64,000 nt of DNA, taken from Lachnospiraceae bacterium AM48-27BH (GTDB taxonomy: Bacteria; Bacillota; Clostridia; Lachnospirales; Lachnospiraceae). The position numbers and the translations under genes are program-made. This document shows, piece after piece, positions 35,863-46,800 of this stretch (the first letter of the stretch is position 1; each line of letters starts with the position of its first letter). The stretch covers positions 13,423 through 77,422 of the forward strand of contig QUFC01000016.1 in NCBI GenBank assembly GCA_003478355.1, written 5' to 3'. Under the pieces are notes generated by a model. That model was not told the origin of the DNA. It worked only from the letters and a program-made list of their open reading frames with translations, and ran no database searches.

Positions 35863-38800
35863 CTTTTTTCTTTCCTTTCCTTCGTCCGATAAGCACCAGT
35901 CCCCCTGCGCCCATCGCAAAGATGGTTGCCAGTACATACCATTTGAATGAATCTGTAGTATCTCCTGCCTTCGGTTGCTTCAGCCAGTCTGGAACACCCA
36001 ATCCATAGGATCCACTGCTTCCATTCGTACTTTCATAATGTGCATAGATCCGCCCGATACCAACCCTTTTATCAATCTTTTCATTATATAGCGTTGTTTC
36101 CCCAGCAATGGTTCCGTCATATGAAACAAGGAACTGCCATGGTGCTTCGGACCGCTCATATCCGTTTGCCGGTTCGATCTCCACGATACGGTAAGTTCCT
36201 GCCTTACCGGCCGGAACCTTGCACGCTCCTGCTTCATCCGTTCTGCCATGAAATACCACCTGGCCGGCCGGATCAGTCACCTGAAGCAGTGTATCCGGAA
36301 CTGCTGTGCCGTCTTCTGAATCTTTCTTTTCAAGTATCACCTCCACATTTGGATAATCATACAAGGTCCGGTTTTCTGGATTTGTTACTTTACCATCCTT
36401 AATATAAAGGTACTGTACAGCCGGGTTCAGGTAATATCCAGCCGGTGCCTCTGTTTCCTGATATGTATAGGTTCCATCCGCCGGCATAGCAAATGTCAGA
36501 TATCCGCTCTCATCCGTAATACCTTTTAAATACAAGCTTCCATCTGAAGTGTAAACAGTAAGCTTTGCTCCGGCCACGCCGATCTGGTTTACTGGATCGT
36601 ACTTGCGAATGGACATCTGGCGTTTTCCCGGAGTAGTTCCACCTCCGCCGCCACCGCCACTGATTGCATAATTCACGAATCGGATTTCTTTTGTTTCCTG
36701 ACCCAGTGGCATAATAAACTCCTGATCCTCAGATACCCGGTATCCACCAGGAGCTGATACTTCGTGTATGACATAGGTCTCTCCGGCTTTCAGTACACCG
36801 TCAACCCGGTAAACCGTACCATCCGGCACGAAATCAACCAGCACATTTCCGTACAGATCCTTGATCTGTATCCGGCCGCCACTAAGAAGCGTGCCATTTG
36901 GATTTACCTTGCCAAATTCTACATGGGTTACATCATCAAACATTTCCACCATATCGACGCTGCCGTCTTTGGATACCGTAAATTCAATGTTCTCCGCAAC
37001 CGAATAGCCATCTGCCGGCCGGATCTCAATAAGTGTATAAGTTTCTCCGGCAATCAGTTTTGCTACGATTTCGTGTGGTGTCGTCGAAGAGGTCCACTCA
37101 TCCACCACCTTTCCATTCTTATCCTTTATCACCAGATGACAGCCCGGAAGTTCTTCACTTCCCGTAATCTCCTTTTTGGATACAACCACATGCGTCGGCT
37201 TATCCTCCATTTTTACCTGATCGACCGTTCCGTCATGGCTTACTTTAAACGGAATATCTTCCGCATAGGCCCAACCGTCTGCCGGACGAACCTCCCGCAG
37301 TGTATATTTCTCATCTGCAATCAGCTTCTCCTTAATTTCATGCGGCTGATCGGTAGAAACCCACTCATCTACCACATTTCCATTCTTATCAATGACCTGC
37401 AGCGTACAGCCCGGAAGTTCTTTACTTCCCGTAATCTCCTGCTTGGAAATTACAACATGGGTCGGCTTGTCTTCCATTTTGACCTGATCGACCGTTCCGT
37501 CATGGCTTACTCTAAACGGCACATCTTCGGCATACGCCCAACCGTCTGCCGGACGAACCTCTCGCAGCACATAACTCTCGTCAACTACCAGTTTTGCAAC
37601 GATTTCATGCGGCTGGTCCGTAGAGATCCACTCCTCTACTACGTTTCCTTCCTTGTCTACGACCTGAAGCAGCGCACCCGGAAGTTCCTCACTGTTTGTG
37701 ATCTTCTTTTTAGATAACACGATGCGAGTAGGCTTATCCACCATAATCACCCGGTCTACCGTACCATCCTCATTAACGGTAAAGGTAACATCTTCCGCAT
37801 AGGAATATCCAGGTGCCGGGCTTTTTTCAACCAGTCTATAAGTCTTTCCCGGTTCTAGGAATTCTTCAAGGTTCTCCGCTACAGCAGAGCTGGTCCAGCT
37901 GTGAATCAAGTTATTTTCCTCATCGTATAATTCCATTTCACAGCCAGGAAGCTCTTTACCACCGCCAATTTCCGTCTTTGAGATCATAACTTTGGTTTTC
38001 CGGTCCGCGGCTGCAATACCCTCAACATTCACAGACTGGCCCAGAATCGCACTGATCTTATTTGTCGGAAGGCAGTCTCCATTTGCGAATACGGTTTCTT
38101 CCGTAAGCACATAGGTTTCTCCCGGCTTAAATATCGTGCGTTTCGCCGTATCATCAATAGTTCTGGTAAATCTGACTCCGTTTCCGTGAGTTGGATCCAC
38201 GCTTCCGAATGTCATTTTCTCCGTATGGTGCAGGCCATTCTCGATCTTTTCAATCTCATAGGTCACATTTTTATAGTAACCAGGATCGATCTTGACATAT
38301 TCATTACCAGAGAGGCTGATGGTATCGCCACTCTTTATCATGCCGGTCCTGCTGCCGCTGTATGAATAGGTCCCTGGAAGTTCCCTTCCTGTCGATGCGT
38401 CATAAAGTTTTACCCTAAATGATGTTTTCTGATCTTTATACCGCTCCTTTCCAGATCCCGTAAGTTCGTTGAACAATACTACTTTTCCATAGGTTAATAC
38501 CGGCACTGTCTTCTGGGTTTCCCTTACAATTCCGTTATATTCTGCTTTCGCCTCAATCGTAGATGCCTCACCACTTACCTGTGTTGTAAAAGCAGCGTAT
38601 GCAGCTTCACCCGGCACCACGCTCTCAAAATGGAATACCAGTTTTTCTCCGTCGAAAGTTCCTGTTCCCGGATCAATAATGCTTGTATCTGCATCGACAG
38701 TCACGGTTAATACCATATCTGCCGTTTTGTGATCCGTATTGATCATTCGAATACTTTCAAAAATTGCCTGATCCGGCGCTAATGCACTGGCACCATCCGC

Positions 38801-40360
38801 AGACAGTCTGGTTATTACCAGATCATCTTTCTGCAGAGGATTTTTCACCTGCTTTTCCTGATTATCCGCATCTGGAATAAACGCGGTAATCTTGGTTCCG
38901 TCCGCATAAGATAATGTCTCATTTACATGGTCAATTTCTCTGGTTGGAATTTTAATCTCTCCATTTTCATCAAACCAGAATGTTTTGGTGAACCGATCCG
39001 TCACAAGAACCGTTCCATCGGAATACCTGCAGTACTCCGTGATGGTATAGGCCGATCCTTCTGACACAGAAGCGAACGGTTTTCTTATCACATGTTCCTC
39101 GCCAGCACCGATCCAGCTTTCTATCAGATCTTTGTTTGCGTCCGTCAGCTCATAATATATCTGGGTCACATAACGGCCCTTCAGTTTTACCTGCTCAATG
39201 CTTGTGGTATCACGATTGATCGTATCCAATTCATAATCATTCTTTGATACCCGCTGGATTTCAATACTCTCCATCTGGTTAGAAAGGCCCTGGATACTCC
39301 TTCCATCACTGGATACCGTAAACAGTACCGGCTTCATCAGATTCCACCCCTTCGGCGCAGTATCTTCCACCAGGATATAGGTATGCCCTGCGATAAGTCC
39401 GATAACCTTATGCCTCTTCTCCAATTTTCTGGTGGTCCAGGTCGTAAACGGTGCATCTTTATCATATACAGGCTGATCGTGTTCATCTTTTCCTGTCACT
39501 TCATAAATGGAAAGAATTGCCCCATCTATAAAAGCACCTTCTGTATTGTCATCCCCTAAAACATCGAAGTCCTGCTTACTAAAATACAGCCTGGTTTTCT
39601 GATCCTTTACGCTCTCCTGATGAATTACTACCGTCTCATGGGCAAAGCTCTGGCCGTCACCCTGTTTCGGCTCAAACTGCCAGGTGATGATTTCCGGATT
39701 TACACTATAACCCTCCGGCGCTGCGATCTCCTGTAACGTGTATGTATATGGAATGATGCTTCCATCTGGCCGCATCTCACCAACAGGAAGATCCTGCACG
39801 GTGATGACTGGCTCTGTTCCATAGATCATGTTTGTGGTGACCGGCTCATCCAGATCATTTTCTTTATACGCTTTGATCTCAAATGTTGCTCCGGCAAGTC
39901 CCTGGCCGTCTTCTCCAGTCTTGGTGATAGAAAGCGCACCTTTCACCGCTTCATTGACTGCCCGAATCGTCTGTACCAAATCATCCAGATGATACTCAAA
40001 TCGTGCCGGCTCTGCTAAGGTATAATAGTCCGGTGCTGACAGTTCCACTAAATAATAGATGCCTTCTGCCAGGTCCGTCTCGATGTGAATCCTTAAATCT
40101 CCCACCTGATATCCTTCCGGGATCCTGCCATTTACTTTATCTGTCACTGTATAAATGCCATCTGCTCCGGTTACCCACTGGCTGACCAGATACTCATCGG
40201 ACTGGTTCAAATTTCCTGACTGATCTGCTCTATACAGGGCCATGGTAGCCCCAGCCATCTCCCCGGTCACACCAACAGCAGATTTAGAAAGCCAGATCTG
40301 TCCCTCCAGATCCTCGATGTGATACTGCTGGATCTCCTTCCGGTTCTCCACTACAATCAC
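35849..40360 (-). CDS. giant adhesin, carboxyl-terminal segment with repeats and wall anchor
   Basis: Segment of 1,503 residues as read. It holds a run of SpaA/Cna-B-like domains, recognisable by E-box motifs such as LQEIAAPEGY, LVEDTAPKGW, LVEKSPAPGY, LREVRPADGW (twice), LIEIRPADGY and YQETEAPAGYY. The central third has five tandem 89-residue repeats. The end reads a Gly-rich spacer, QPKAGDTTDS, a hydrophobic helix (WYVLATIFAMGAGGLVLIG) and RRKGKKK. This is a sortase-type anchor with a non-canonical motif (PKAGD in place of LPxTG). The real upstream continuation is the frame ending at 40375. Confidence 0.85.
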   Translation of the reverse strand: MIVVENRKEIQQYHIEDLEGQIWLSKSAVGVTGEMAGATMALYRADQSGNLNQSDEYLVSQWVTGADGIYTVTDKVNGRIPEGYQVGDLRIHIETDLAEGIYYLVELSAPDYYTLAEPARFEYHLDDLVQTIRAVNEAVKGALSITKTGEDGQGLAGATFEIKAYKENDLDEPVTTNMIYGTEPVITVQDLPVGEMRPDGSIIPYTYTLQEIAAPEGYSVNPEIITWQFEPKQGDGQSFAHETVVIHQESVKDQKTRLYFSKQDFDVLGDDNTEGAFIDGAILSIYEVTGKDEHDQPVYDKDAPFTTWTTRKLEKRHKVIGLIAGHTYILVEDTAPKGWNLMKPVLFTVSSDGRSIQGLSNQMESIEIQRVSKNDYELDTINRDTTSIEQVKLKGRYVTQIYYELTDANKDLIESWIGAGEEHVIRKPFASVSEGSAYTITEYCRYSDGTVLVTDRFTKTFWFDENGEIKIPTREIDHVNETLSYADGTKITAFIPDADNQEKQVKNPLQKDDLVITRLSADGASALAPDQAIFESIRMINTDHKTADMVLTVTVDADTSIIDPGTGTFDGEKLVFHFESVVPGEAAYAAFTTQVSGEASTIEAKAEYNGIVRETQKTVPVLTYGKVVLFNELTGSGKERYKDQKTSFRVKLYDASTGRELPGTYSYSGSRTGMIKSGDTISLSGNEYVKIDPGYYKNVTYEIEKIENGLHHTEKMTFGSVDPTHGNGVRFTRTIDDTAKRTIFKPGETYVLTEETVFANGDCLPTNKISAILGQSVNVEGIAAADRKTKVMISKTEIGGGKELPGCEMELYDEENNLIHSWTSSAVAENLEEFLEPGKTYRLVEKSPAPGYSYAEDVTFTVNEDGTVDRVIMVDKPTRIVLSKKKITNSEELPGALLQVVDKEGNVVEEWISTDQPHEIVAKLVVDESYVLREVRPADGWAYAEDVPFRVSHDGTVDQVKMEDKPTHVVISKQEITGSKELPGCTLQVIDKNGNVVDEWVSTDQPHEIKEKLIADEKYTLREVRPADGWAYAEDIPFKVSHDGTVDQVKMEDKPTHVVVSKKEITGSEELPGCHLVIKDKNGKVVDEWTSSTTPHEIVAKLIAGETYTLIEIRPADGYSVAENIEFTVSKDGSVDMVEMFDDVTHVEFGKVNPNGTLLSGGRIQIKDLYGNVLVDFVPDGTVYRVDGVLKAGETYVIHEVSAPGGYRVSEDQEFIMPLGQETKEIRFVNYAISGGGGGGGTTPGKRQMSIRKYDPVNQIGVAGAKLTVYTSDGSLYLKGITDESGYLTFAMPADGTYTYQETEAPAGYYLNPAVQYLYIKDGKVTNPENRTLYDYPNVEVILEKKDSEDGTAVPDTLLQVTDPAGQVVFHGRTDEAGACKVPAGKAGTYRIVEIEPANGYERSEAPWQFLVSYDGTIAGETTLYNEKIDKRVGIGRIYAHYESTNGSSGSYGLGVPDWLKQPKAGDTTDSFKWYVLATIFAMGAGGLVLIGRRKGKKKDDEA
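36926..37993 (-). repeat. tandem 267-bp repeats (four well conserved, a fifth diverged beyond)
   Basis: Boundaries fall near 37192, 37459 and 37726, a period of 267 bp or 89 codons. Each unit runs ISKxEITGSxELPG ... DxxGNVVxEW ... LREVRPADGWAYAEDxPFxV ... DGTVDQVKMEDKPT. The two central units are most alike at DNA level. A weaker fifth unit continues to about 36660. Such units invite recombination and length variation. Confidence 0.85.
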
Positions 40361-40374
40361 CTGGGCATCTGCTT

Positions 40375-40866
40375 TTAAAAATCCATCGGGTGCTTGGTTT
40401 CTACAAGGACATACTTTTCCCCTGCTGGCAGGCCATTGATCCTTCTGGTGCCTCTGTCCGTAAGGTAAGTATCCGCGTAAGCATTTATATGCTCCAATTT
40501 CTGATAATCAAACTGGTAATCAAAGACGGTTTCCGGCAGGTTGCCAGATACTGCTACGCGTATAGTCTCCCCGTCGCTTGTAATCATGGTAAGGAGTGCT
40601 TTCGTTGCAAATCGGTCGTGACTTCCTCCGGCGCTTGTCGCATCCATTACCGTCTTAGCTGTGACGGTTGCAGATTTTTCCTGCCCATTCTCCTTCCAGC
40701 CAAATAGTGAAAGATCCACACCATAGGACGCATACGCTTTTTCAAATGCATCGCGGAAATTCTGATAATCCTCAACAGTGCCGCTCTTAAATGATGCCAG
40801 AACACGGGCATCATATACCGGCGTGCCATCCGCATCGTAAATAATTTCCCCTTCTGCATTGACCAC
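40375..40866 (-). CDS. giant adhesin, short internal segment between two frame breaks
   Basis: 163 residues in a third frame, with no ribosome site at its apparent start. It begins VVNAEGEIIYDADGTPVYD and ends VLVETKHP, an E-box-type ending. Both ends join neighbouring frames when one C is restored (near 40880 and 40380). It is therefore an internal part of the giant protein, not a gene. Confidence 0.75.
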   Translation of the reverse strand: MVNAEGEIIYDADGTPVYDARVLASFKSGTVEDYQNFRDAFEKAYASYGVDLSLFGWKENGQEKSATVTAKTVMDATSAGGSHDRFATKALLTMITSDGETIRVAVSGNLPETVFDYQFDYQKLEHINAYADTYLTDRGTRRINGLPAGEKYVLVETKHPMDF

Positions 40867-43800
40867 TGCCTGATGAAGCTAAATTCCGCCCCAGACAGCT
40901 GGACTTTCTCTCCGTGCTCATCTGTAAAGAATTTTTCAATCTCAACCTTTGTGGTATCATTTTTCATGCAGACGGTTTCAACTTCTGACTGATCTCCAAC
41001 TGTAATTTCCACCGGATCTGCTGTTACAAATCCTTCCGGCGTTTCAATCTCTTCCAACAGATAATCTCCCGCCGGGATCCGCTCGAAATAGGCCGGTTCA
41101 TTTCCACTGATCCATTCCGCGGTATTCCATACCGGGTTGGAAGCGGTACTGTTTGTATCTTCCCAAACCAGCGGAGTATTCTGCGTTTTTACCAGATAAT
41201 ATCCCTTCGGATATTTCTCCGTATCCGCACTATATACCCGTCTGGCCGGATACAGCGCCAGTTTTGCTCCAGAAACAGAACTGTATGTATAGGAAGCAAT
41301 ATCACCAGTCACCACCTCGCGCTCATACGGTTTCTCTCCCGTTTCCGGATGTTCATGGTCCATATCCAGAACCGGCATTTTGGTATCCTGCGGCGCATGG
41401 ATCTTACTAATTTCAATCTTTGTGGTCCGATCAACCATCTGAACATGCTGAAGCTCTCCCGTCTCCGCTACAGAAATGCCACTAGGCAGGCCCTTTACAT
41501 AGCCCTCCGGTGCCTTTAACTCCTCCAAAATATAGGTTCCGCTCGGAAGGCGTTTTAAAACATCTGCCTGTCCGTCTGTTTGAAATGTATCGAATGGATC
41601 ATTCGGAGTCTTGTCAGAGCTTAACCAGGTGTTTTCAAGGATATATCCCTCACCCAGCCGGTGATACAGATTTTTCCGCTCCGGTGTTTTCTTCTCCTGA
41701 GAAGCATCATACAGTTCATCGTGTTCATTGATACGATATGCGTTCAGATTGTATTCTTCCAGATTATCTGAATCCTGGTGTCGTACAAAATCTCCATTCC
41801 GGTCATAAAGATCCTCTCCCTTTTTGTAGGTTTCTGAACTTCTCTGGTAATACAAAACCAAACCATGGTCATCATAGACCGGATTGAGTTCATTTAGAAA
41901 ATCACCATCATTGTCATCTACCAGGACAGAACCATTCATATCCTGATTAAAACGGTTCTGCTCAACGCTGCTCTCCTCGTGTGATTGCTCACCATTTCCT
42001 TTCCAGGTTCCGGTAATATGGCCAGACTCCGCATGGGTATACGACGGTTTATCCGCATCCGGTATCTCCGCGGTGGAATTATTTACCACATCCAGCGTTT
42101 CATCCTCTGCATATCCGTCCTTATTTTCTGCCACCGTAGCAATACGGGAAGTCGTGATCTTATCACGGGCAATCACATTTCCGAATTCATCTTTTCTTAC
42201 ATTAACTGGCCATACCAGAGTTCTTACCGTTCCGTCTGAACAGCCTTCTTCGATATATGCCATTCCTGTTGCCGGATCAACCAAAGCATCGCGGTACCCG
42301 TCTTTATCCAAATGATAAATTTTGGTGCCTGCCTCCACTTCAAGCTGCTTATCATTCTTTCGGTATTTTACCTTTGTAAAATCGCCTTCTGTAATCTCTA
42401 AATATGGGACTCCATCCTTAAAAACATACATCGAATGCTCTATATCAGTCTTTTCAAAGTTTCTGCGGTCCCGTTCTGCATCTTCCACAGGCGTCTGCTT
42501 ATGCGTTTTATCATACACATAGGTAATGAACTGGCCGTCAATATACCGCTCCTGATATGGCTCCAGGCCATCCAGATCATAATATAAGATATCTGTATCT
42601 GGCCGCTGTAACGTAACCGCAGACCATACTCCGCCGGTTGCCGAAATGTTGTTTCCGTCTTTATCAATACCGGCCGAAAAAGTCACTTCCAGTTCTTTAC
42701 CCGCCTCGTCCTTTTCACGGACAAACTCTACTTTCTCTCCGGCATATCCCTGCTCGATATACATTCTGGTGATATTGTTCGTGAGATTTCTTTCAATCTT
42801 CAGTCCGTTATAAGCCTCATCTCCCTCAAATCCAGAACGCTCCACAGGGATTGCATCAAACAATGTCATCAATGCCCCTGCTACATAGCCATTTTCATCA
42901 TCTGCAGTTTCAAGAGTCCTGGTAACATACCCATAGCCCGCAAATGTTCCGTGGGAATAAACGATTTCCACCTTTTCTCCTGCTGCCTTGCGTTCCTCTA
43001 AATACTCCAGGGTTCCTTTCTGCCATGCATATCCCAAATATTTTCCATCCCGATACGCATAAACCAGGTCCGGATTTTTTCCGATCTCGCTGTATTTTCC
43101 ATCCACACGACCGGAAATCTTGTAGCTGACCGTCTTATCTGCCGTCGTATTGGCCTTTCCTACATAGGATTCTTTTACCTTTTCAACCTCCAGCCGGATC
43201 GGAGTATTCTCCACATAGACCTGCGCCACGTTTACCTTGTCTTCCGGTTTGTTTGCATTGGTTGTCTGGTGGTCCGCATCATCCTCATAAACGACTGCCA
43301 ATACCCGGCTATCCTTTGTTCCTTCCTTATAATAAGTAATCTTGTCGCTGTAAACCTCGATCGCGATCGGCTTACTCCGCGCATATCCGGCCGGCGGATC
43401 TACTTCCGCCAGAACATAAACCCCCGCGCCCAAAGGCTGTGGCAGTTCCAGATAACCGACATTCTGGTCCTGATAGGACGCTCCCTGGTCTGTCATCTCA
43501 TCCCGCATCAGGCCGTCCCTGGTTGTTGAATAGGTTTTAAAGGCCACGGTCTTATTCCCGTATTCATCTCCCAGGACAATCTGCTCATCCTCACTGCAGA
43601 TCGGTGTACCCTCCGGCACGGTGCCGCTATACAGATCACCGATGCCATTCTCTTTTCCGGTAATACGATCAATCCACCTTGCAAGTCGGCCTTTTGCAAT
43701 CGGCCGGATGTCGGTAGCCCCCATTGCCGTTAAGAATTCTTTTGTTCCGGTAAACTGCGTGGGTTCTGTCGTAAATTTTACTGTTCCCTGGCCACTCTCA

Positions 43801-46800
43801 ATGTCATCACGGGATGCCGCATACAGATTGAAAAGTGCACCGTCGTGAAGGATATTCTCATGGGTTTCCGAGTCAATCTTCTCTATTCTAAGCTTTGCCG
43901 TAAAGAAGCGGTTCACAAACTTATCGTAAGCAAATCCCCGGTATGATGCACTTCCTCCCTGGCCCGGCTCTTCATCTGTCACCTCCGCCTGCTCATCCGT
44001 TGATGCAATCACGCTGTATGGAACCAGCATGGCAGCATATTTCCCCTCATAAGCTGTCTGCATTCCCGTCATTGTTGCAACATGATCCCGGTACTGGATT
44101 CCTAACCGGTTATCTGCAGTAATATCCGCACCCGGATATGGAACATCATCGGAAAGTCCCGCATCTTCAGACAGGGAACTATACCGGTAATTTTCCGAAA
44201 TTCCTTTTCTACCGCTCTGCCCCTCCGTCAGATAATAGGTAACTTCGGCAGCAGAACGATCATTCTCCGGATTATAATAATTTTTCAGTGGCCGCCATGG
44301 GCTTTGCGTCAATGCAAAATAGTTACCTGCTTCTGCCCGAACCCCATTTGTGATCTCATTCAGATCAAGTCCATACTTATAAACTTCAAAATCCCCATGG
44401 TGATTATGGGCCTGGATTTTATGGTCCTCCTCACCAAACCGGATCTGATATTTCTGTTCCAGCTGCTGCATGGAATCAGAACAGTCATAATTATAGAAAG
44501 AATTGAGCGTTTCCGGAGTTTCCTGTGATGCATCATAAGATGCATACACACTCGGCAAGGTTACTTCCCTTGGCTGATCAATCTGATAATGTCGGTTTTT
44601 AAAATCCTTCAGTTCATCAACATGCGGCGGCTGCTCTGCCACCACATAGGTTCCATACGGTAAATATTTCGATAACCCATAGGCATACCCACCATCTTTT
44701 GAAAGATCTTTATCTCCATAAATCGTATTGGCAGCCAGTGTTGTTGTATCATGATCGTTGCCTCCGTTTGCCTCGCTATCCCAGTGAATTGCGTAAAGCT
44801 CATCAAGATCATACGCAAAGAATGGCTTCAAATAGTTTTCTGCCTTTATAATGGCCTGGCGGAGTGCCAGATCATACGTTTCTTCACTGTATGCTGTCGC
44901 ACCGGCACTGGCCTCCTTCTCTCCAGTACCTGCGTCCACCTCCTGCACCAGTTTTTTTACCTCATTATCCAGGTACCAGCTGATTGCAAACTGACGCACC
45001 CGGTCAGATACCCTGGCATTATCCAGCTGCTCTTCGGTACGGTTCATGAGATTTCCAATCGGCTTATAACTTGTGTAGGTCGGATGATTTTCATCCCATT
45101 TATCTCCATTAGAAACGCTGATCGCATCAAAAAACTTCTCATAATTGTAATTTTTGACCGTTCTTGTGCTGTCACCGTCCTCAACCAGATAGTCTGCCGT
45201 TTCCAGCAGTCTCGTATAGCCCGTGTTTGCCTCATCACTGATCAGACCGTTATGATAATCATAAAGAGCCGTATTGGCAATCGCTGCATCATTGGATTTT
45301 TTAAACAGCGGATCCGTCTGATGAGGAACCTTTGTATAGATCTTATTGACCAGCATTGGAAATGCTTTATTTGCGGCAAGCTGCTCAGCATCCGTCCGGT
45401 CAGTTCCCATACGGTCCTGCCATACAATTTCTCCATTTTCATTCCGGTACAATGCTTCCAGATTTGACTTCAAATAGGTTTTGAAACGGAAATTATCAAG
45501 CTTCTGGGCCGAATGATCCGATGCTCCATTCCCTGCATGATTACCAAATAAGCGGCTCCACCAGTCCTCATGGACTTCACTGTAGGAGTTCGTATTGCGG
45601 TAACTCTTCTCATCAATCGTTTTTGTTACTTTGATCTGCTGACTGATGATCCTCTCTTCTACACCTACAGGTTCCTTTCTGGTGTTCGTACCCGGCCGCT
45701 CTGCACCATCCTGAAATACATAGTCCTGTCCCGGATAATCAAGAGCTACCGATTGTACATAAGAATTTTCCTGGCCTACTAAAAGGCTGCGATAGTTAAG
45801 GTATGCTTTTACGCTGGAACCTTTTGCCAGATAATAGGAGGCGCTACCAACCTGGGTGCCTGCAAGTTCTTTTGAAATTCCAAAATCTATGCAATCCTGC
45901 TCAGTCAGGGAAATGAACCGGGATGGAAGTTTCAGCGTATATTCATAACGTGCTGCTGCCTCGTCATTATGCTCCGTTCCATATCCATCCGTATAGTTAC
46001 CATTTTGATGGGCGATCCACACATTACCTTCCTTTGTGAGAGGGATCTCCGTCCACTTGCATTCATTTACTTCCACGGAAATTTTCTCTGTCCGCTCCAC
46101 ATAGGTTACCTTCGGAATTTTATTGCCATTTTTATCCAGAGGTGTTTCCCCGGTTTTATAAAATTCAGTTTCGGTTACGACACCATTCACGATATCCCCA
46201 TTCTCATCTGCCTGTACGGCCGGGGAAAGGATCGCATTAACGGTGCCGTCCTCGTTCACGGAAAAATTCTTCATTTCACCGCGGGGATCATAAATGGCAT
46301 CCTCACTGTATGCAACATAAATGGCTCTAGGCCGTTTACTGTGGTCTGCAGGTGTACTTGCTACCCGGTAAAACATTGCATCTCCAGAAGAACTGTCCGC
46401 CGGAACATAAAAGAGCATCGGATAATTGGTCCGGTTTGCATATAAACCGACCGTCCAGCTGTCCGCATCTTCTTTGATATAGTCCACTCCACCATAATTG
46501 TAATAATCATGGGTATTGTAATAATCCAGAATCGAAACAATCAGTGAAGATAACGATACGGCCTCTCCGTCTGTTCCTTCCTTATTGATCGTCAATGTTA
46601 CAAGAGGAGAACCGCATACCGTTTTATCAGCTGTGTTTCCACTGCTAACGCCGGATATACCATAGGTATCTGTCTCACCTTCCCATACACCGCGGTCAAA
46701 TACCAGCTCATCCATGCTCGAATAAGCTGCAACTCCGCTTCTTTTATAGTTCGGTGAGCTTTTTCCATTTGTGCGAAGCGCCTGCTCCACCTTGATTTTA

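Noticed and set aside
36640..36660. Poly-Gly stretch in the giant adhesin as a CRISPR or microsatellite signal
   Set aside because: It is a short in-frame glycine linker; no spaced repeats typical of CRISPR occur anywhere in the window.
36764..37717. 317-residue plus-strand ORF
   Set aside because: It lies antisense inside the tandem repeats of the giant adhesin and repeats with them; a shadow of that gene.
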